Positions 46,701 to 60,561 of a stretch of DNA of 64,000 nt are shown piece after piece. Source of the stretch: Strigamia acuminata (taxonomy: Eukaryota > Arthropoda > Chilopoda > Geophilomorpha > Linotaeniidae); contig CASHSZ010000069.1 in assembly GCA_949358305.1 (NCBI GenBank), forward strand, positions 1 through 64,000. Reading direction: 5' to 3'. Every line of letters starts with the position of its first letter. The stretch's first letter is position 1. The position numbers and the translations under genes are program-made. Below the pieces are notes generated by a model. It was not told the origin of the DNA. It saw nothing but the letters and a program-made list of their open reading frames with translations, and searched no databases.

Positions 46701-48414
46701 CAATTTTTGATAAATTTCCCCAGAATTTTAGCAATAAAACCTTTGAAAATGTATCCAAAAGAGCAGAAATGTCCTGTAAAATATTGCTGAAAATCTGTTG
46801 AAATTCATCAAATATTGACAAAAATCTGTGACGAGCGGAGGGGCGATCCTTTGGCGGCCGAAAGAGAGAGGGGGGACGGTCGGGGCTCCCGCCGACGGGC
46901 GGAGGGGCGAGCCTTGGCGGCCGAGAGAGAGAGAGAGAGAGGACGGCCGGGGCTCCCGCCGGCGCACTGTCCACGCATGGGCGCGCTCGATTTACTGGCG
47001 CGTTGGACGAATTTTAAATTTTTTGTTTCCTATTTCTGACAAAATTTGCACAGACTTTTGTCAATTTTTGACAAATTTTCACGGAATTTCAGCAATGGGA
47101 CGGACTTATGTAAAACATCGCTTAAAATCTGGAAATCTGTCAAATCTTCTTTAAATTTATGCAAGATATTGGGAAATTTTGGTTTAACTCGTCCAACGGG
47201 CCGGTAAATCGAGCGCCCACACGCGCCCACATGCACGTCCAACCCGCATGGGCACTGTCACATCGGACGTTTGTTGCGTGCAAAACTTGCACCGACTTTT
47301 GGCCATTTTTGGTTAAACTTCCGCACAATTTCTGCCCGATTGGACACTGAGGTTCGGTTTCCGACCGGGTCGTTTCTTGTCCGACCCGCGGCGCGTCGCG
47401 GCGCGGCCGGAGGACGGCCCTCGTCCCCAAAAACCACACTCCGAGTCACGGGTCGCACGGCCAACAGGCCGTGACGGGCCGTAGCGGGTCGAAAACGGGC
47501 CGTTAACGGCCCGTTGACGGCCCGTTAGCGGCCCGCATGAGGTCGCACGGGCCGTCGGCGAGCCGAAGTCCGGGAACGAAGGCCGTTACGGGACCGTGAC
47601 GGGACCGTCGGCGGCCCGTTAACGGCCCGTGCGAGCCGTTACGGGATCGTGACGGGACCGTCGGCGGCCCGTTAACGGCCCGTGCGAGCCGTTACGGAAT
47701 CGTGACGGGACCGTCGGCGGCCCGTTAACGGCCCGTGCGGGCCGTTACGGGATCGTGACGGGACCGTCGGCGGCCCGTTAACGGCCCGTGCGACCCCATG
47801 CGGGCCGTTGACGGGCCGTTAACGGGCCGTTAACGGGCCGTTAACGGGCCGTGACGGTGTAAATCGAAAAAATCAACAACCGACAACACGTACATGAAAA
47901 CGCGTACAACATTCATAGACATTAATCTCGAATCCTGTTTTTGGTTTTACGCCGTTAACGGGCCGTTAACGGCCCGTTAACGGCCCGTTAACGGCCCGCA
48001 TGAGGTCGTACGGGCCGTTACGGGGTCGTGACGGGACCGTCGGCGGCCCGTTAACGGCCCGTGCGGGCCGTTACGGGATAGTTACGGAACCGTCGGCGGC
48101 CCGTTAACGGCCCGTGCGAGCCGTTACGGGATCGTGACGGGACCGTCGGCGGCCCGTTAACGGCCCGTGCGAGCCGTTACGGGATTGTGACGGGACCGTC
48201 GGCGGCCCGTTAACGGCCCGTGCGGGCCGTTTTCGACCCGTTGCGGCCGTTTTCGACCCGTTGCGGCCCGTTTTCGACCCGTTACGGTCCTTGGCCGTAA
48301 CGGGCCGAAAACGGGAAAACTGAAAAAGTCGAGTGCGAGACCACGTGACCCGGAGTGTGGTTTTTGGGGACGAGGGCCGTCCTCCGACCGCGCCGTGACG
48401 CGCCGCGGGTCGGT
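43706..48414 (+). repeat. Higher-order unit 5, long form (3 trimers, 4709 bp)
   Basis: Trimers at 44004, 45019 and 46034; GC-rich block 47349-48414. Same length and trimer number as unit 1, four units earlier. Confidence 0.9.
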
Positions 48415-51400
48415 CACCAACTTTTGTCAATTTTTGACAGATTTTCACGGAATTTCAGCGACATTTTACGAGACGTTTCTGCCCGATGGGACGGACTTCT
48501 GTAAAACATTGCTTAAAATCCATGGAAATTTATCACATATTGACAAAATTCGGTGCAAGTTTTGTCAGAAATTAGGAAAAAACTTTTTTCAAAACTCGTC
48601 CAACGCGCCGGTAAATTGAGCGCCCACGTGCGTCGACAGTGGGCGCTTCAAAACCGCGTGGAAACTGTCAGATCTCGGCACAGTTTGATGCGCCCAAATC
48701 TAGCAATACTTGCACCGACTTTTGGCAATTTGTGACAAATTTTCACAGAATTTCGGCAACATTTTACGACACATTTCTGCCCGGTTGGACACATTTCCAC
48801 AGGTTTTTTGTAAAACGTTGCTAAAATTCCGTTGAATTTCATCAAAAATTGTGTCAAAAGTCGGTGACGGGCGGAGGGGCGAGCTCCGGGCGCCCGAGAG
48901 AGAGAGAGAAAGAGAGAGAGAGGGGACGGCCGGGGCTCCCGCCAACGGGCGGAGGGGCGAGCCTTGGCGGGTTGGGCGTGCACTATCTAGGCATGTGGGC
49001 GCTCGATTTACCGGCACGTTGGACAAGTTTTGAAAATTTTTTTTTCCTAATTTTTGACAAAATTAGCACCGAATTTTGCCAATATTTGATAAATTTCCAC
49101 GGAATTTTATCAATGTTTTACAAAAAACCCCTGGAAATGTGTCCAATCGAGCAGAAATGTCTCGTAAAATATCGCTGAAATTTGTCTAAAATTGACAAAA
49201 AATCGGTGCAAGTTTTGCTAGATATTTGCCCGGATCAAACTGTGCCCGAAACCGCCCGATCTGACAGTGTGCACGCGGGCTGGACGTGCCCACTGTCCCC
49301 GCATGTGCACTCGCCGGCGCGTTGGACGAGTTTAAGAAGATTTTATCAATTTCTGACAAAACTTGCATCGATTTTTTGTCAATATTTGATAAATTTCCCC
49401 AGAATTTTAGCAATAAAACCTTTGAAAATGTATCCAAAAGAGCAGAAATGTCCTGTAAAATATTGCTGAAAATCTGTTGAAATTCATCAAATATTGACAA
49501 AAATCTGTGACGAGCGGAGGGGCGATCCTTTGGCGGCCGAAAGAGAGAGGGGGGACGGTCGGGGCTCCCGCCGACGGGCGGAGGGGCGAGCCTTGGCGGC
49601 CGAGAGAGAGAGAGAGAGAGGACGGCCGGGGCTCCCGCCGGCGCACTGTCCACGCATGGGCGCGCTCGATTTACTGGCGCGTTGGACGAATTTTAAATTT
49701 TTTGTTTCCTATTTCTGACAAAATTTGCACCGACTTTTGGCAATTTGTGACAAATTTTCACAGAATTTCGGCAACATTTTACGACACATTTCTGCCCGGT
49801 TGGACACATTTCCACAGGTTTTTTGTAAAACGTTGCTAAAATTCCGTTGAATTTCATCAAAAATTGTGTCAAAAGTCGGTGACGGGCGGAGGGGCGAGCT
49901 CCGGGCGCCCGAGAGAGAGAGAGAAAGAGAGAGAGAGGGGACGGCCGGGGCTCCCGCCAACGGGCGGAGGGGCGAGCCTTGGCGGGTTGGGCGTGCACTA
50001 TCTAGGCATGTGGGCGCTCGATTTACCGGCACGTTGGACAAGTTTTGAAAATTTTTTTTTCCTAATTTTTGACAAAATTAGCACCGAATTTTGCCAATAT
50101 TTGATAAATTTCCACGGAATTTTATCAATGTTTTACAAAAAACCCCTGGAAATGTGTCCAATCGAGCAGAAATGTCTCGTAAAATATTGCTGAAATTTGT
50201 CTAAAATTGACAAAAAATCGGTGCAAGTTTTGCTAGATATTTGCCCGGATCAAACTGTGCCCGAAACCGCCCGATCTGACAGTGTGCACGCGGGCTGGAC
50301 GTGCCCACTGTCCCCGCATGTGCACTCGCCGGCGCGTTGGACGAGTTTAAGAAGATTTTATCAGTTTCTGACAAAACTTGCATCGATTTTTTGTCAATTT
50401 TTGATAAATTTCCCCAGAATTTTAGCAATAAAACCTTTGAAAATGTATCCAAAAGAGCAGAAATGTCCTGTAAAATATTGCTGAAAATCTGTTGAAATTC
50501 ATCAAATATTGACAAAAATCTGTGACGAGCGGAGGGGCGATCCTTTGGCGGCCGAAAGAGAGAGGGGGGACGGTCGGGGCTCCCGCCGACGGGCGGAGGG
50601 GCGAGCCTTGGCGGCCGAGAGAGAGAGAGAGAGAGGACGGCCGGGGCTCCCGCCGGCGCACTGTCCACGCATGGGCGCGCTCGATTTACTGGCGCGTTGG
50701 ACGAATTTTAAATTTTTTGTTTCCTATTTCTGACAAAATTTGCACAGACTTTTGTCAATTTTTGACAAATTTTCACGGAATTTCAGCAATGGGACGGACT
50801 TATGTAAAACATCGCTTAAAATCTGGAAATCTGTCAAATCTTCTTTAAATTTATGCAAGATATTGGGAAATTTTGGTTTAACTCGTCCAACGGGCCGGTA
50901 AATCGAGCGCCCACACGCGCCCACATGCACGTCCAACCCGCATGGGCACTGTCACATCGGACGTTTGTTGCGTGCAAAACTTGCACCGACTTTTGGCCAT
51001 TTTTGGTTAAACTTCCGCACAATTTCTGCCCGATTGGACACTGAGGTTCGGTTTCCGACCGGGTCGTTTCTTGTCCGACCCGCGGCGCGTCGCGGCGCGG
51101 CCGGAGGACGGCCCTCGTCCCCAAAAACCACACTCCGAGTCACGGGTCGCACGGCCAACAGGCCGTGACGGGCCGTAGCGGGTCGAAAACGGGCCGTTAA
51201 CGGCCCGTTGACGGCCCGTTAGCGGCCCGCATGAGGTCGCACGGGCCGTCGGCGAGCCGAAGTCCGGGAACGAAGGCCGTTACGGGACCGTGACGGGACC
51301 GTCGGCGGCCCGTTAACGGCCCGTGCGAGCCGTTACGGGATCGTGACGGGACCGTCGGCGGCCCGTTAACGGCCCGTGCGAGCCGTTACGGAATCGTGAC

Positions 51401-52128
51401 GGGACCGTCGGCGGCCCGTTAACGGCCCGTGCGGGCCGTTACGGGATCGTGACGGGACCGTCGGCGGCCCGTTAACGGCCCGTGCGACCCCATGCGGGCC
51501 GTTGACGGGCCGTTAACGGGCCGTTAACGGGCCGTTAACGGGCCGTGACGGTGTAAATCGAAAAAATCAACAACCGACAACACGTACATGAAAACGCGTA
51601 CAACATTCATAGACATTAATCTCGAATCCTGTTTTTGGTTTTACGCCGTTAACGGGCCGTTAACGGCCCGTTAACGGCCCGTTAACGGCCCGCATGAGGT
51701 CGTACGGGCCGTTACGGGGTCGTGACGGGACCGTCGGCGGCCCGTTAACGGCCCGTGCGGGCCGTTACGGGATAGTTACGGAACCGTCGGCGGCCCGTTA
51801 ACGGCCCGTGCGAGCCGTTACGGGATCGTGACGGGACCGTCGGCGGCCCGTTAACGGCCCGTGCGAGCCGTTACGGGATTGTGACGGGACCGTCGGCGGC
51901 CCGTTAACGGCCCGTGCGGGCCGTTTTCGACCCGTTGCGGCCGTTTTCGACCCGTTGCGGCCGTTTTCGACCCGTTGCGGCCCGTTTTCGACCCGTTACG
52001 GTCCTTGGCCGTAACGGGCCGAAAACGGGAAAACTGAAAAAGTCGAGTGCGAGACCACGTGACCCGGAGTGTGGTTTTTGGGGACGAGGGCCGTCCTCCG
52101 ACCGCGCCGTGACGCGCCGCGGGTCGGT
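48415..52128 (+). repeat. Higher-order unit 6, short form (2 trimers, 3714 bp)
   Basis: Trimers at 48713 and 49728; GC-rich block 51043-52128 with the extra ttttcgacccgttgcggcc repeat. Private substitution gtggaaactgtc near 48658. Confidence 0.9.
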
Positions 52129-55100
52129 CACCAACTTTTGTCAATTTTTGACAGATTTTCACGGAATTTCAGCGACATTTTACGAGACATTTCTGCCCGA
52201 TGGGACGGACTTCTGTAAAACATTGCTTAAAATCCATGGAAATTTATCACATATTGACAAAATTCGGTGCAAGTTTTGTCAGAAATTAGGAAAAAACTTT
52301 TTTCAAAACTCGTCCAACGCGCCGGTAAATTGAGCGCCCACGTGCGTCGACAGTGGGCGCTTCAAAACCGCGTGGACACTGTCAGATCTCGGCACAGTTT
52401 GATGCGCCCAAATCTAGCAATACTTGCACCGACTTTTGGCAATTTGTGACAAATTTTCACAGAATTTCGGCAACATTTTACGACACATTTCTGCCCGGTT
52501 GGACACATTTCCACAGGTTTTTTGTAAAACGTTGCTAAAATTCCGTTGAATTTCATCAAAAATTGTGTCAAAAGTCGGTGACGGGCGGAGGGGCGAGCTC
52601 CGGGCGCCCGAGAGAGAGAGAGAAAGAGAGAGAGAGGGGACGGCCGGGGCTCCCGCCGACGGGCGGAGGGGCGAGCCTTGGCGGGTTGGGCGTGCACTAT
52701 CTAGGCATGTGGGCGCTCGATTTACCGGCACGTTGGACAAGTTTTGAAAATTTTTTTTTTCCTAATTTTTGACAAAATTAGCACCGAATTTTGCCAATAT
52801 TTGATAAATTTCCACGGAATTTTATCAATGTTTTACAAAAAACCCCTGGAAATGTGTCCAATCGAGCAGAAATGTCTCGTAAAATATCGCTGAAATTTGT
52901 CTAAAATTGACAAAAAATCGGTGCAAGTTTTGCTAGATATTTGCCCGGATCAAACTGTGCCCGAAACCGCCCGATCTGACAGTGTGCACGCGGGCTGGAC
53001 GTGCCCACTGTCCCCGCATGTGCACTCGCCGGCGCGTTGGACGAGTTTAAGAAGATTTTATCAATTTCTGACAAAACTTGCATCGATTTTTTGTCAATAT
53101 TTGATAAATTTCCCCAGAATTTTAGCAATAAAACCTTTGAAAATGTATCCAAAAGAGCAGAAATGTCCTGTAAAATATTGCTGAAAATCTGTTGAAATTC
53201 ATCAAATATTGACAAAAATCTGTGACGAGCGGAGGGGCGATCCTTTGGCGGCCGAAAGAGAGAGGGGGGACGGTCGGGGCTCCCGCCGACGGGCGGAGGG
53301 GCGAGCCTTGGCGGCCGAGAGAGAGAGAGAGAGAGGACGGCCGGGGCTCCCGCCGGCGCACTGTCCACGCATGGGCGCGCTCGATTTACTGGCGCGTTGG
53401 ACGAATTTTAAATTTTTTGTTTCCTATTTCTGACAAAATTTGCACCGACTTTTGGCAATTTGTGACAAATTTTCACAGAATTTCGGCAACATTTTACGAC
53501 ACATTTCTGCCCGGTTGGACACATTTCCACAGGTTTTTTGTAAAACGTTGCTAAAATTCCGTTGAATTTCATCAAAAATTGTGTCAAAAGTCGGTGACGG
53601 GCGGAGGGGCGAGCTCCGGGCGCCCGAGAGAGAGAGAGAAAGAGAGAGAGAGGGGACGGCCGGGGCTCCCGCCAACGGGCGGAGGGGCGAGCCTTGGCGG
53701 GTTGGGCGTGCACTATCTAGGCATGTGGGCGCTCGATTTACCGGCACGTTGGACAAGTTTTGAAAATTTTTTTTTCCTAATTTTTGACAAAATTAGCACC
53801 GAATTTTGCCAATATTTGATAAATTTCCACGGAATTTTATCAATGTTTTACAAAAAACCCCTGGAAATGTGTCCAATCGAGCAGAAATGTCTCGTAAAAT
53901 ATTGCTGAAATTTGTCTAAAATTGACAAAAAATCGGTGCAAGTTTTGCTAGATATTTGCCCGGATCAAACTGTGCCCGAAACCGCCCGATCTGACAGTGT
54001 GCACGCGGGCTGGACGTGCCCACTGTCCCCGCATGTGCACTCGCCGGCGCGTTGGACGAGTTTAAGAAGATTTTATCAGTTTCTGACAAAACTTGCATCG
54101 ATTTTTTGTCAATTTTTGATAAATTTCCCCAGAATTTTAGCAATAAAACCTTTGAAAATGTATCCAAAAGAGCAGAAATGTCCTGTAAAATATTGCTGAA
54201 AATCTGTTGAAATTCATCAAATATTGACAAAAATCTGTGACGAGCGGAGGGGCGATCCTTTGGCGGCCGAAAGAGAGAGGGGGGACGGTCGGGGCTCCCG
54301 CCGACGGGCGGAGGGGCGAGCCTTGGCGGCCGAGAGAGAGAGAGAGAGAGGACGGCCGGGGCTCCCGCCGGCGCACTGTCCACGCATGGGCGCGCTCGAT
54401 TTACTGGCGCGTTGGACGAATTTTAAATTTTTTGTTTCCTATTTCTGACAAAATTTGCACAGACTTTTGTCAATTTTTGACAAATTTTCACGGAATTTCA
54501 GCAATGGGACGGACTTATGTAAAACATCGCTTAAAATCTGGAAATCTGTCAAATCTTCTTTAAATTTATGCAAGATATTGGGAAATTTTGGTTTAACTCG
54601 TCCAACGGGCCGGTAAATCGAGCGCCCACACGCGCCCACATGCACGTCCAACCCGCATGGGCACTGTCACATCGGACGTTTGTTGCGTGCAAAACTTGCA
54701 CCGACTTTTGGCCATTTTTGGTTAAACTTCCGCACAATTTCTGCCCGATTGGACACTGAGGTTCGGTTTCCGACCGGGTCGTTTCTTGTCCGACCCGCGG
54801 CGCGTCGCGGCGCGGCCGGAGGACGGCCCTCGTCCCCAAAAACCACACTCCGAGTCACGGGTCGCACGGCCAACAGGCCGTGACGGGCCGTAGCGGGTCG
54901 AAAACGGGCCGTTAACGGCCCGTTGACGGCCCGTTAGCGGCCCGCATGAGGTCGCACGGGCCGTCGGCGAGCCGAAGTCCGGGAACGAAGGCCGTTACGG
55001 GACCGTGACGGGACCATCGGCGGCCCGTTAACGGCCCGTGCGAGCCGTTACGGGATCGTGACGGGACCGTCGGCGGCCCGTTAACGGCCCGTGCGAGCCG

Positions 55101-55843
55101 TTACGGAATCGTGACGGGACCGTCGGCGGCCCGTTAACGGCCCGTGCGGGCCGTTACGGGATCGTGACGGGACCGTCGGCGGCCCGTTAACGGCCCGTGC
55201 GACCCCATGCGGGCCGTTGACGGGCCGTTAACGGGCCGTTAACGGGCCGTTAACGGGCCGTGACGGTGTAAATCGAAAAAATCAACAACCGACAACACGT
55301 ACATGAAAACGCGTACAACATTCATAGACATTAATCTCGAATCCTGTTTTTGGTTTTACGCCGTTAACGGGCCGTTAACGGCCCGTTAACGGCCCGTTAA
55401 CGGCCCGCATGAGGTCGTACGGGCCGTTACGGGGTCGTGACGGGACCGTCGGCGGCCCGTTAACGGCCCGTGCGGGCCGTTACGGGATAGTTACGGAACC
55501 GTCGGCGGCCCGTTAACGGCCCGTGCGAGCCGTTACGGGATCGTGACGGGACCGTCGGCGGCCCGTTAACGGCCCGTGCGAGCCGTTACGGGATTGTGAC
55601 GGGACCGTCGGCGGCCCGTTAACGGCCCGTGCGGGCCGTTTTCGACCCGTTGCGGCCGTTTTCGACCCGTTGCGGCCGTTTTCGACCCGTTGCGGCCCGT
55701 TTTCGACCCGTTACGGTCCTTGGCCGTAACGGGCCGAAAACGGGAAAACTGAAAAAGTCGAGTGCGAGACCACGTGACCCGGAGTGTGGTTTTTGGGGAC
55801 GAGGGCCGTCCTCCGACCGCGCCGTGACGCGCCGCGGGTCGGT
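52129..55843 (+). repeat. Higher-order unit 7, short form (2 trimers, 3715 bp)
   Basis: Trimers at 52427 and 53443; the first is 1016 bp because of one extra T in a T-run near 52750. GC-rich block 54758-55843 with the extra ttttcgacccgttgcggcc repeat and a private gggaccatcgg near 55012. Confidence 0.9.
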
Positions 55844-58800
55844 CACCAACTTTTGTCAATTTTTGACAGATTTTCACGGAATTTCAGCGACATTTTACGA
55901 GACGTTTCTGCCCGATGGGACGGACTTCTGTAAAACATTGCTTAAAATCCATGGAAATTTATCACATATTGACAAAATTCGGTGCAAGTTTTGTCAGAAA
56001 TTAGGAAAAAACTTTTTTCAAAACTCGTCCAACGCGCCGGTAAATTGAGCGCCCACGTGCGTCGACAGTGGGCGCTTCAAAACCGCGTGGACACTGTCAG
56101 ATCTCGGCACAGTTTGATGCGCCCAAATCTAGCAATACTTGCACCGACTTTTGGCAATTTGTGACAAATTTTCACAGAATTTCGGCAACATTTTACGACA
56201 CATTTCTGCCCGGTTGGACACATTTCCACAGGTTTTTTGTAAAACGTTGCTAAAATTCCGTTGAATTTCATCAAAAATTGTGTCAAAAGTCGGTGACGGG
56301 CGGAGGGGCGAGCTCCGGGCGCCCGAGAGAGAGAGAGAAAGAGAGAGAGGGGACGGCCGGGGCTCCCGCCAACGGGCGGAGGGGCGAGCCTTGGCGGGTT
56401 GGGCGTGCACTATCTAGGCATGTGGGCGCTCGATTTACCGGCACGTTGGACAAGTTTTGAAAATTTTTTTTTCCTAATTTTTGACAAAATTAGCACCGAA
56501 TTTTGCCAATATTTGATAAATTTCCACGGAATTTTATCAATGTTTTACAAAAAACCCCTGGAAATGTGTCCAATCGAGCAGAAATGTCTCGTAAAATATC
56601 GCTGAAATTTGTCTAAAATTGACAAAAAATCGGTGCAAGTTTTGCTAGATATTTGCCCGGATCAAACTGTGCCCGAAACCGCCCGATCTGACAGTGTGCA
56701 CGCGGGCTGGACGTGCCCACTGTCCCCGCATGTGCACTCGCCGGCGCGTTGGACGAGTTTAAGAAGATTTTATCAATTTCTGACAAAACTTGCATCGATT
56801 TTTTGTCAATATTTGATAAATTTCCCCAGAATTTTAGCAATAAAACCTTTGAAAATGTATCCAAAAGAGCAGAAATGTCCTGTAAAATATTGCTGAAAAT
56901 CTGTTGAAATTCATCAAATATTGACAAAAATCTGTGACGAGCGGAGGGGCGATCCTTTGGCGGCCGAAAGAGAGAGGGGGGACGGTCGGGGCTCCCGCCG
57001 ACGGGCGGAGGGGCGAGCCTTGGCGGCCGAGAGAGAGAGAGAGAGAGGACGGCCGGGGCTCCCGCCGGCGCACTGTCCACGCATGGGCGCGCTCGATTTA
57101 CTGGCGCGTTGGACGAATTTTAAATTTTTTGTTTCCTATTTCTGACAAAATTTGCACCGACTTTTGGCAATTTGTGACAAATTTTCACAGAATTTCGGCA
57201 ACATTTTACGACACATTTCTGCCCGGTTGGACACATTTCCACAGGTTTTTTGTAAAACGTTGCTAAAATTCCGTTGAATTTCATCAAAAATTGTGTCAAA
57301 AGTCGGTGACGGGCGGAGGGGCGAGCTCCGGGCGCCCGAGAGAGAGAGAGAAAGAGAGAGAGAGGGGACGGCCGGGGCTCCCGCCAACGGGCGGAGGGGC
57401 GAGCCTTGGCGGGTTGGGCGTGCACTATCTAGGCATGTGGGCGCTCGATTTACCGGCACGTTGGACAAGTTTTGAAAATTTTTTTTTCCTAATTTTTGAC
57501 AAAATTAGCACCGAATTTTGCCAATATTTGATAAATTTCCACGGAATTTTATCAATGTTTTACAAAAAACCCCTGGAAATGTGTCCAATCGAGCAGAAAT
57601 GTCTCGTAAAATATCGCTGAAATTTGTCTAAAATTGACAAAAAATCGGTGCAAGTTTTGCTAGATATTTGCCCGGATCAAACTGTGCCCGAAACCGCCCG
57701 ATCTGACAGTGTGCACGCGGGCTGGACGTGCCCACTGTCCCCGCATGTGCACTCGCCGGCGCGTTGGACGAGTTTAAGAAGATTTTATCAATTTCTGACA
57801 AAACTTGCATCGATTTTTTGTCAATTTTTGATAAATTTCCCCAGAATTTTAGCAATAAAACCTTTGAAAATGTATCCAAAAGAGCAGAAATGTCCTGTAA
57901 AATATTGCTGAAAATCTGTTGAAGTTCATCAAATATTGACAAAAATCTGTGACGAGCGGAGGGGCGATCCTTTGGCGGCCGAAAGAGAGAGGGGGGACGG
58001 TCGGGGCTCCCGCCGACGGGCGGAGGGGCGAGCCTTGGCGGCCGAGAGAGAGAGAGAGAGAGGACGGCCGGGGCTCCCGCCGGCGCACTGTCCACGCATG
58101 GGCGCGCTCGATTTACTGGCGCGTTGGACGAATTTTAAATTTTTTGTTTCCTATTTCTGACAAAATTTGCACCGACTTTTGGCAATTTGTGACAAATTTT
58201 CACAGAATTTCGGCAACATTTTACGACACATTTCTGCCCGGTTGGACACATTTCCACAGGTTTTTTGTAAAACGTTGCTAAAATTCCGTTGAATTTCATC
58301 AAAAATTGTGTCAAAAGTCGGTGACGGGCGGAGGGGCGAGCTCCGGGCGCCCGAGAGAGAGAGAGAAAGAGAGAGAGAGGGGACGGCCGGGGCTCCCGCC
58401 AACGGGCGGAGGGGCGAGCCTTGGCGGGTTGGGCGTGCACTATCTAGGCATGTGGGCGCTCGATTTACCGGCACGTTGGACAAGTTTTGAAAATTTTTTT
58501 TTCCTAATTTTTGACAAAATTAGCACCGAATTTTGCCAATATTTGATAAATTTCCACGGAATTTTATCAATGTTTTACAAAAAACCCCTGGAAATGTGTC
58601 CAATCGAGCAGAAATGTCTCGTAAAATATCGCTGAAATTTGTCTAAAATTGACAAAAAATCGGTGCAAGTTTTGCTAGATATTTGCCCGGATCAAACTGT
58701 GCCCGAAACCGCCCGATCTGACAGTGTGCACGCGGGCTGGACGTGCCCACTGTCCCCGCATGTGCACTCGCCGGCGCGTTGGACGAGTTTAAGAAGATTT

Positions 58801-60561
58801 TATCAATTTCTGACAAAACTTGCATCGATTTTTTGTCAATTTTTGATAAATTTCCCCAGAATTTTAGCAATAAAACCTTTGAAAATGTATCCAAAAGAGC
58901 AGAAATGTCCTGTAAAATATTGCTGAAAATCTGTTGAAGTTCATCAAATATTGACAAAAATCTGTGACGAGCGGAGGGGCGATCCTTTGGCGGCCGAAAG
59001 AGATAGGGGGGACGGTCGGGGCTCCCGCCGACGGGCGGAGGGGCGAGCCTTGGCGGCCGAGAGAGAGAGAGAGAGAGGACGGCCGGGGCTCCCGCCGGCG
59101 CACTGTCCACGCATGGGCGCGCTCGATTTACTGGCGCGTTGGACGAATTTTAAATTTTTTGTTTCCTATTTCTGACAAAATTTGCACAGACTTTTGTCAA
59201 TTTTTGACAAATTTTCACGGAATTTCAGCAATGGGACGGACTTATGTAAAACATCGCTTAAAATCTGGAAATCTGTCAAATCTTCTTTAAATTTATGCAA
59301 GATATTGGGAAATTTTGGTTTAACTCGTCCAACGGGCCGGTAAATCGAGCGCCCACACGCGCCCACATGCACGTCCAACCCGCATGGGCACTGTCACATC
59401 GGACGTTTGTTGCGTGCAAAACTTGCACCGACTTTTGGCCATTTTTGGTTAAACTTCCGCACAATTTCTGCCCGATTGGACACTGAGGTTCGGTTTCCGA
59501 CCGGGTCGTTTCTTGTCCGACCCGCGGCGCGTCGCGGCGCGGCCGGAGGACGGCCCTCGTCCCCAAAAACCACACTCCGAGTCACGGGTCGCACGGCCAA
59601 CAGGCCGTGACGGGCCGTAGCGGGTCGAAAACGGGCCGTTAACGGCCCGTTGACAGCCCGTTAGCGGCCCGCATGAGGTCGCACGGGCCGTCGGCGAGCC
59701 GAAGTCCGGGAACGAAGGCCGTTACGGGACCGTGACGGGACCGTCGGCGGCCCGTTAACGGCCCGTGCGAGCCGTTACGGGATCGTGACGGGACCGTCGG
59801 CGGCCCGTTAACGGCCCGTGCGAGCCGTTACGGAATCGTGACGGGACCGTCGGCGGCCCGTTAACGGCCCGTGCGGGCCGTTACGGGATCGTGACGGGAC
59901 CGTCGGCGGCCCGTTAACGGCCCGTGCGACCCCATGCGGGCCGTTGACGGGCCGTTAACGGGCCGTTAACGGGCCGTTAACGGGCCGTGACGGTGTAAAT
60001 CGAAAAAATCAACAACCGACAACACGTACATGAAAACGCGTACAACATTCATAGACATTAATCTCGAATCCTGTTTTTGGTTTTACGCCGTTAACGGGCC
60101 GTTAACGGCCCGTTAACGGCCCGTTAACGGCCCGTTAACGGCCCGCATGAGGTCGTACGGGCCGTTACGGGGTCGTGACGGGACCGTCGGCGGCCCGTTA
60201 ACGGCCCGTGCGGGCCGTTACGGGATAGTTACGGAACCGTCGGCGGCCCGTTAACGGCCCGTGCGAGCCGTTACGGGATCGTGACGGGACCGTCGGCGGC
60301 CCGTTAACGGCCCGTGCGAGCCGTTACGGGATTGTGACGGGACCGTCGGCGGCCCGTTAACGGCCCGTGCGGGCCGTTTTCGACCCGTTGCGGCCGTTTT
60401 CGACCCGTTGCGGCCCGTTTTCGACCCGTTACGGTCCTTGGCCGTAACGGGCCGAAAACGGGAAAACTGAAAAAGTCGAGTGCGAGACCACGTGACCCGG
60501 AGTGTGGTTTTTGGGGACGAGGGCCGTCCTCCGACCGCGCCGTGACGCGCCGCGGGTCGGT
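55844..60561 (+). repeat. Higher-order unit 8, long form (3 trimers, 4718 bp)
   Basis: Trimers at 56142, 57155 and 58170; GC-rich block 59485-60561. Shares the short GA tract, agagat and ttgacagcccg variants with unit 4. tgttgaagttcatc occurs in its second and third trimers but only in the third trimer of unit 4, so one trimer was converted or duplicated after the 16.8-kb duplication. Confidence 0.9.
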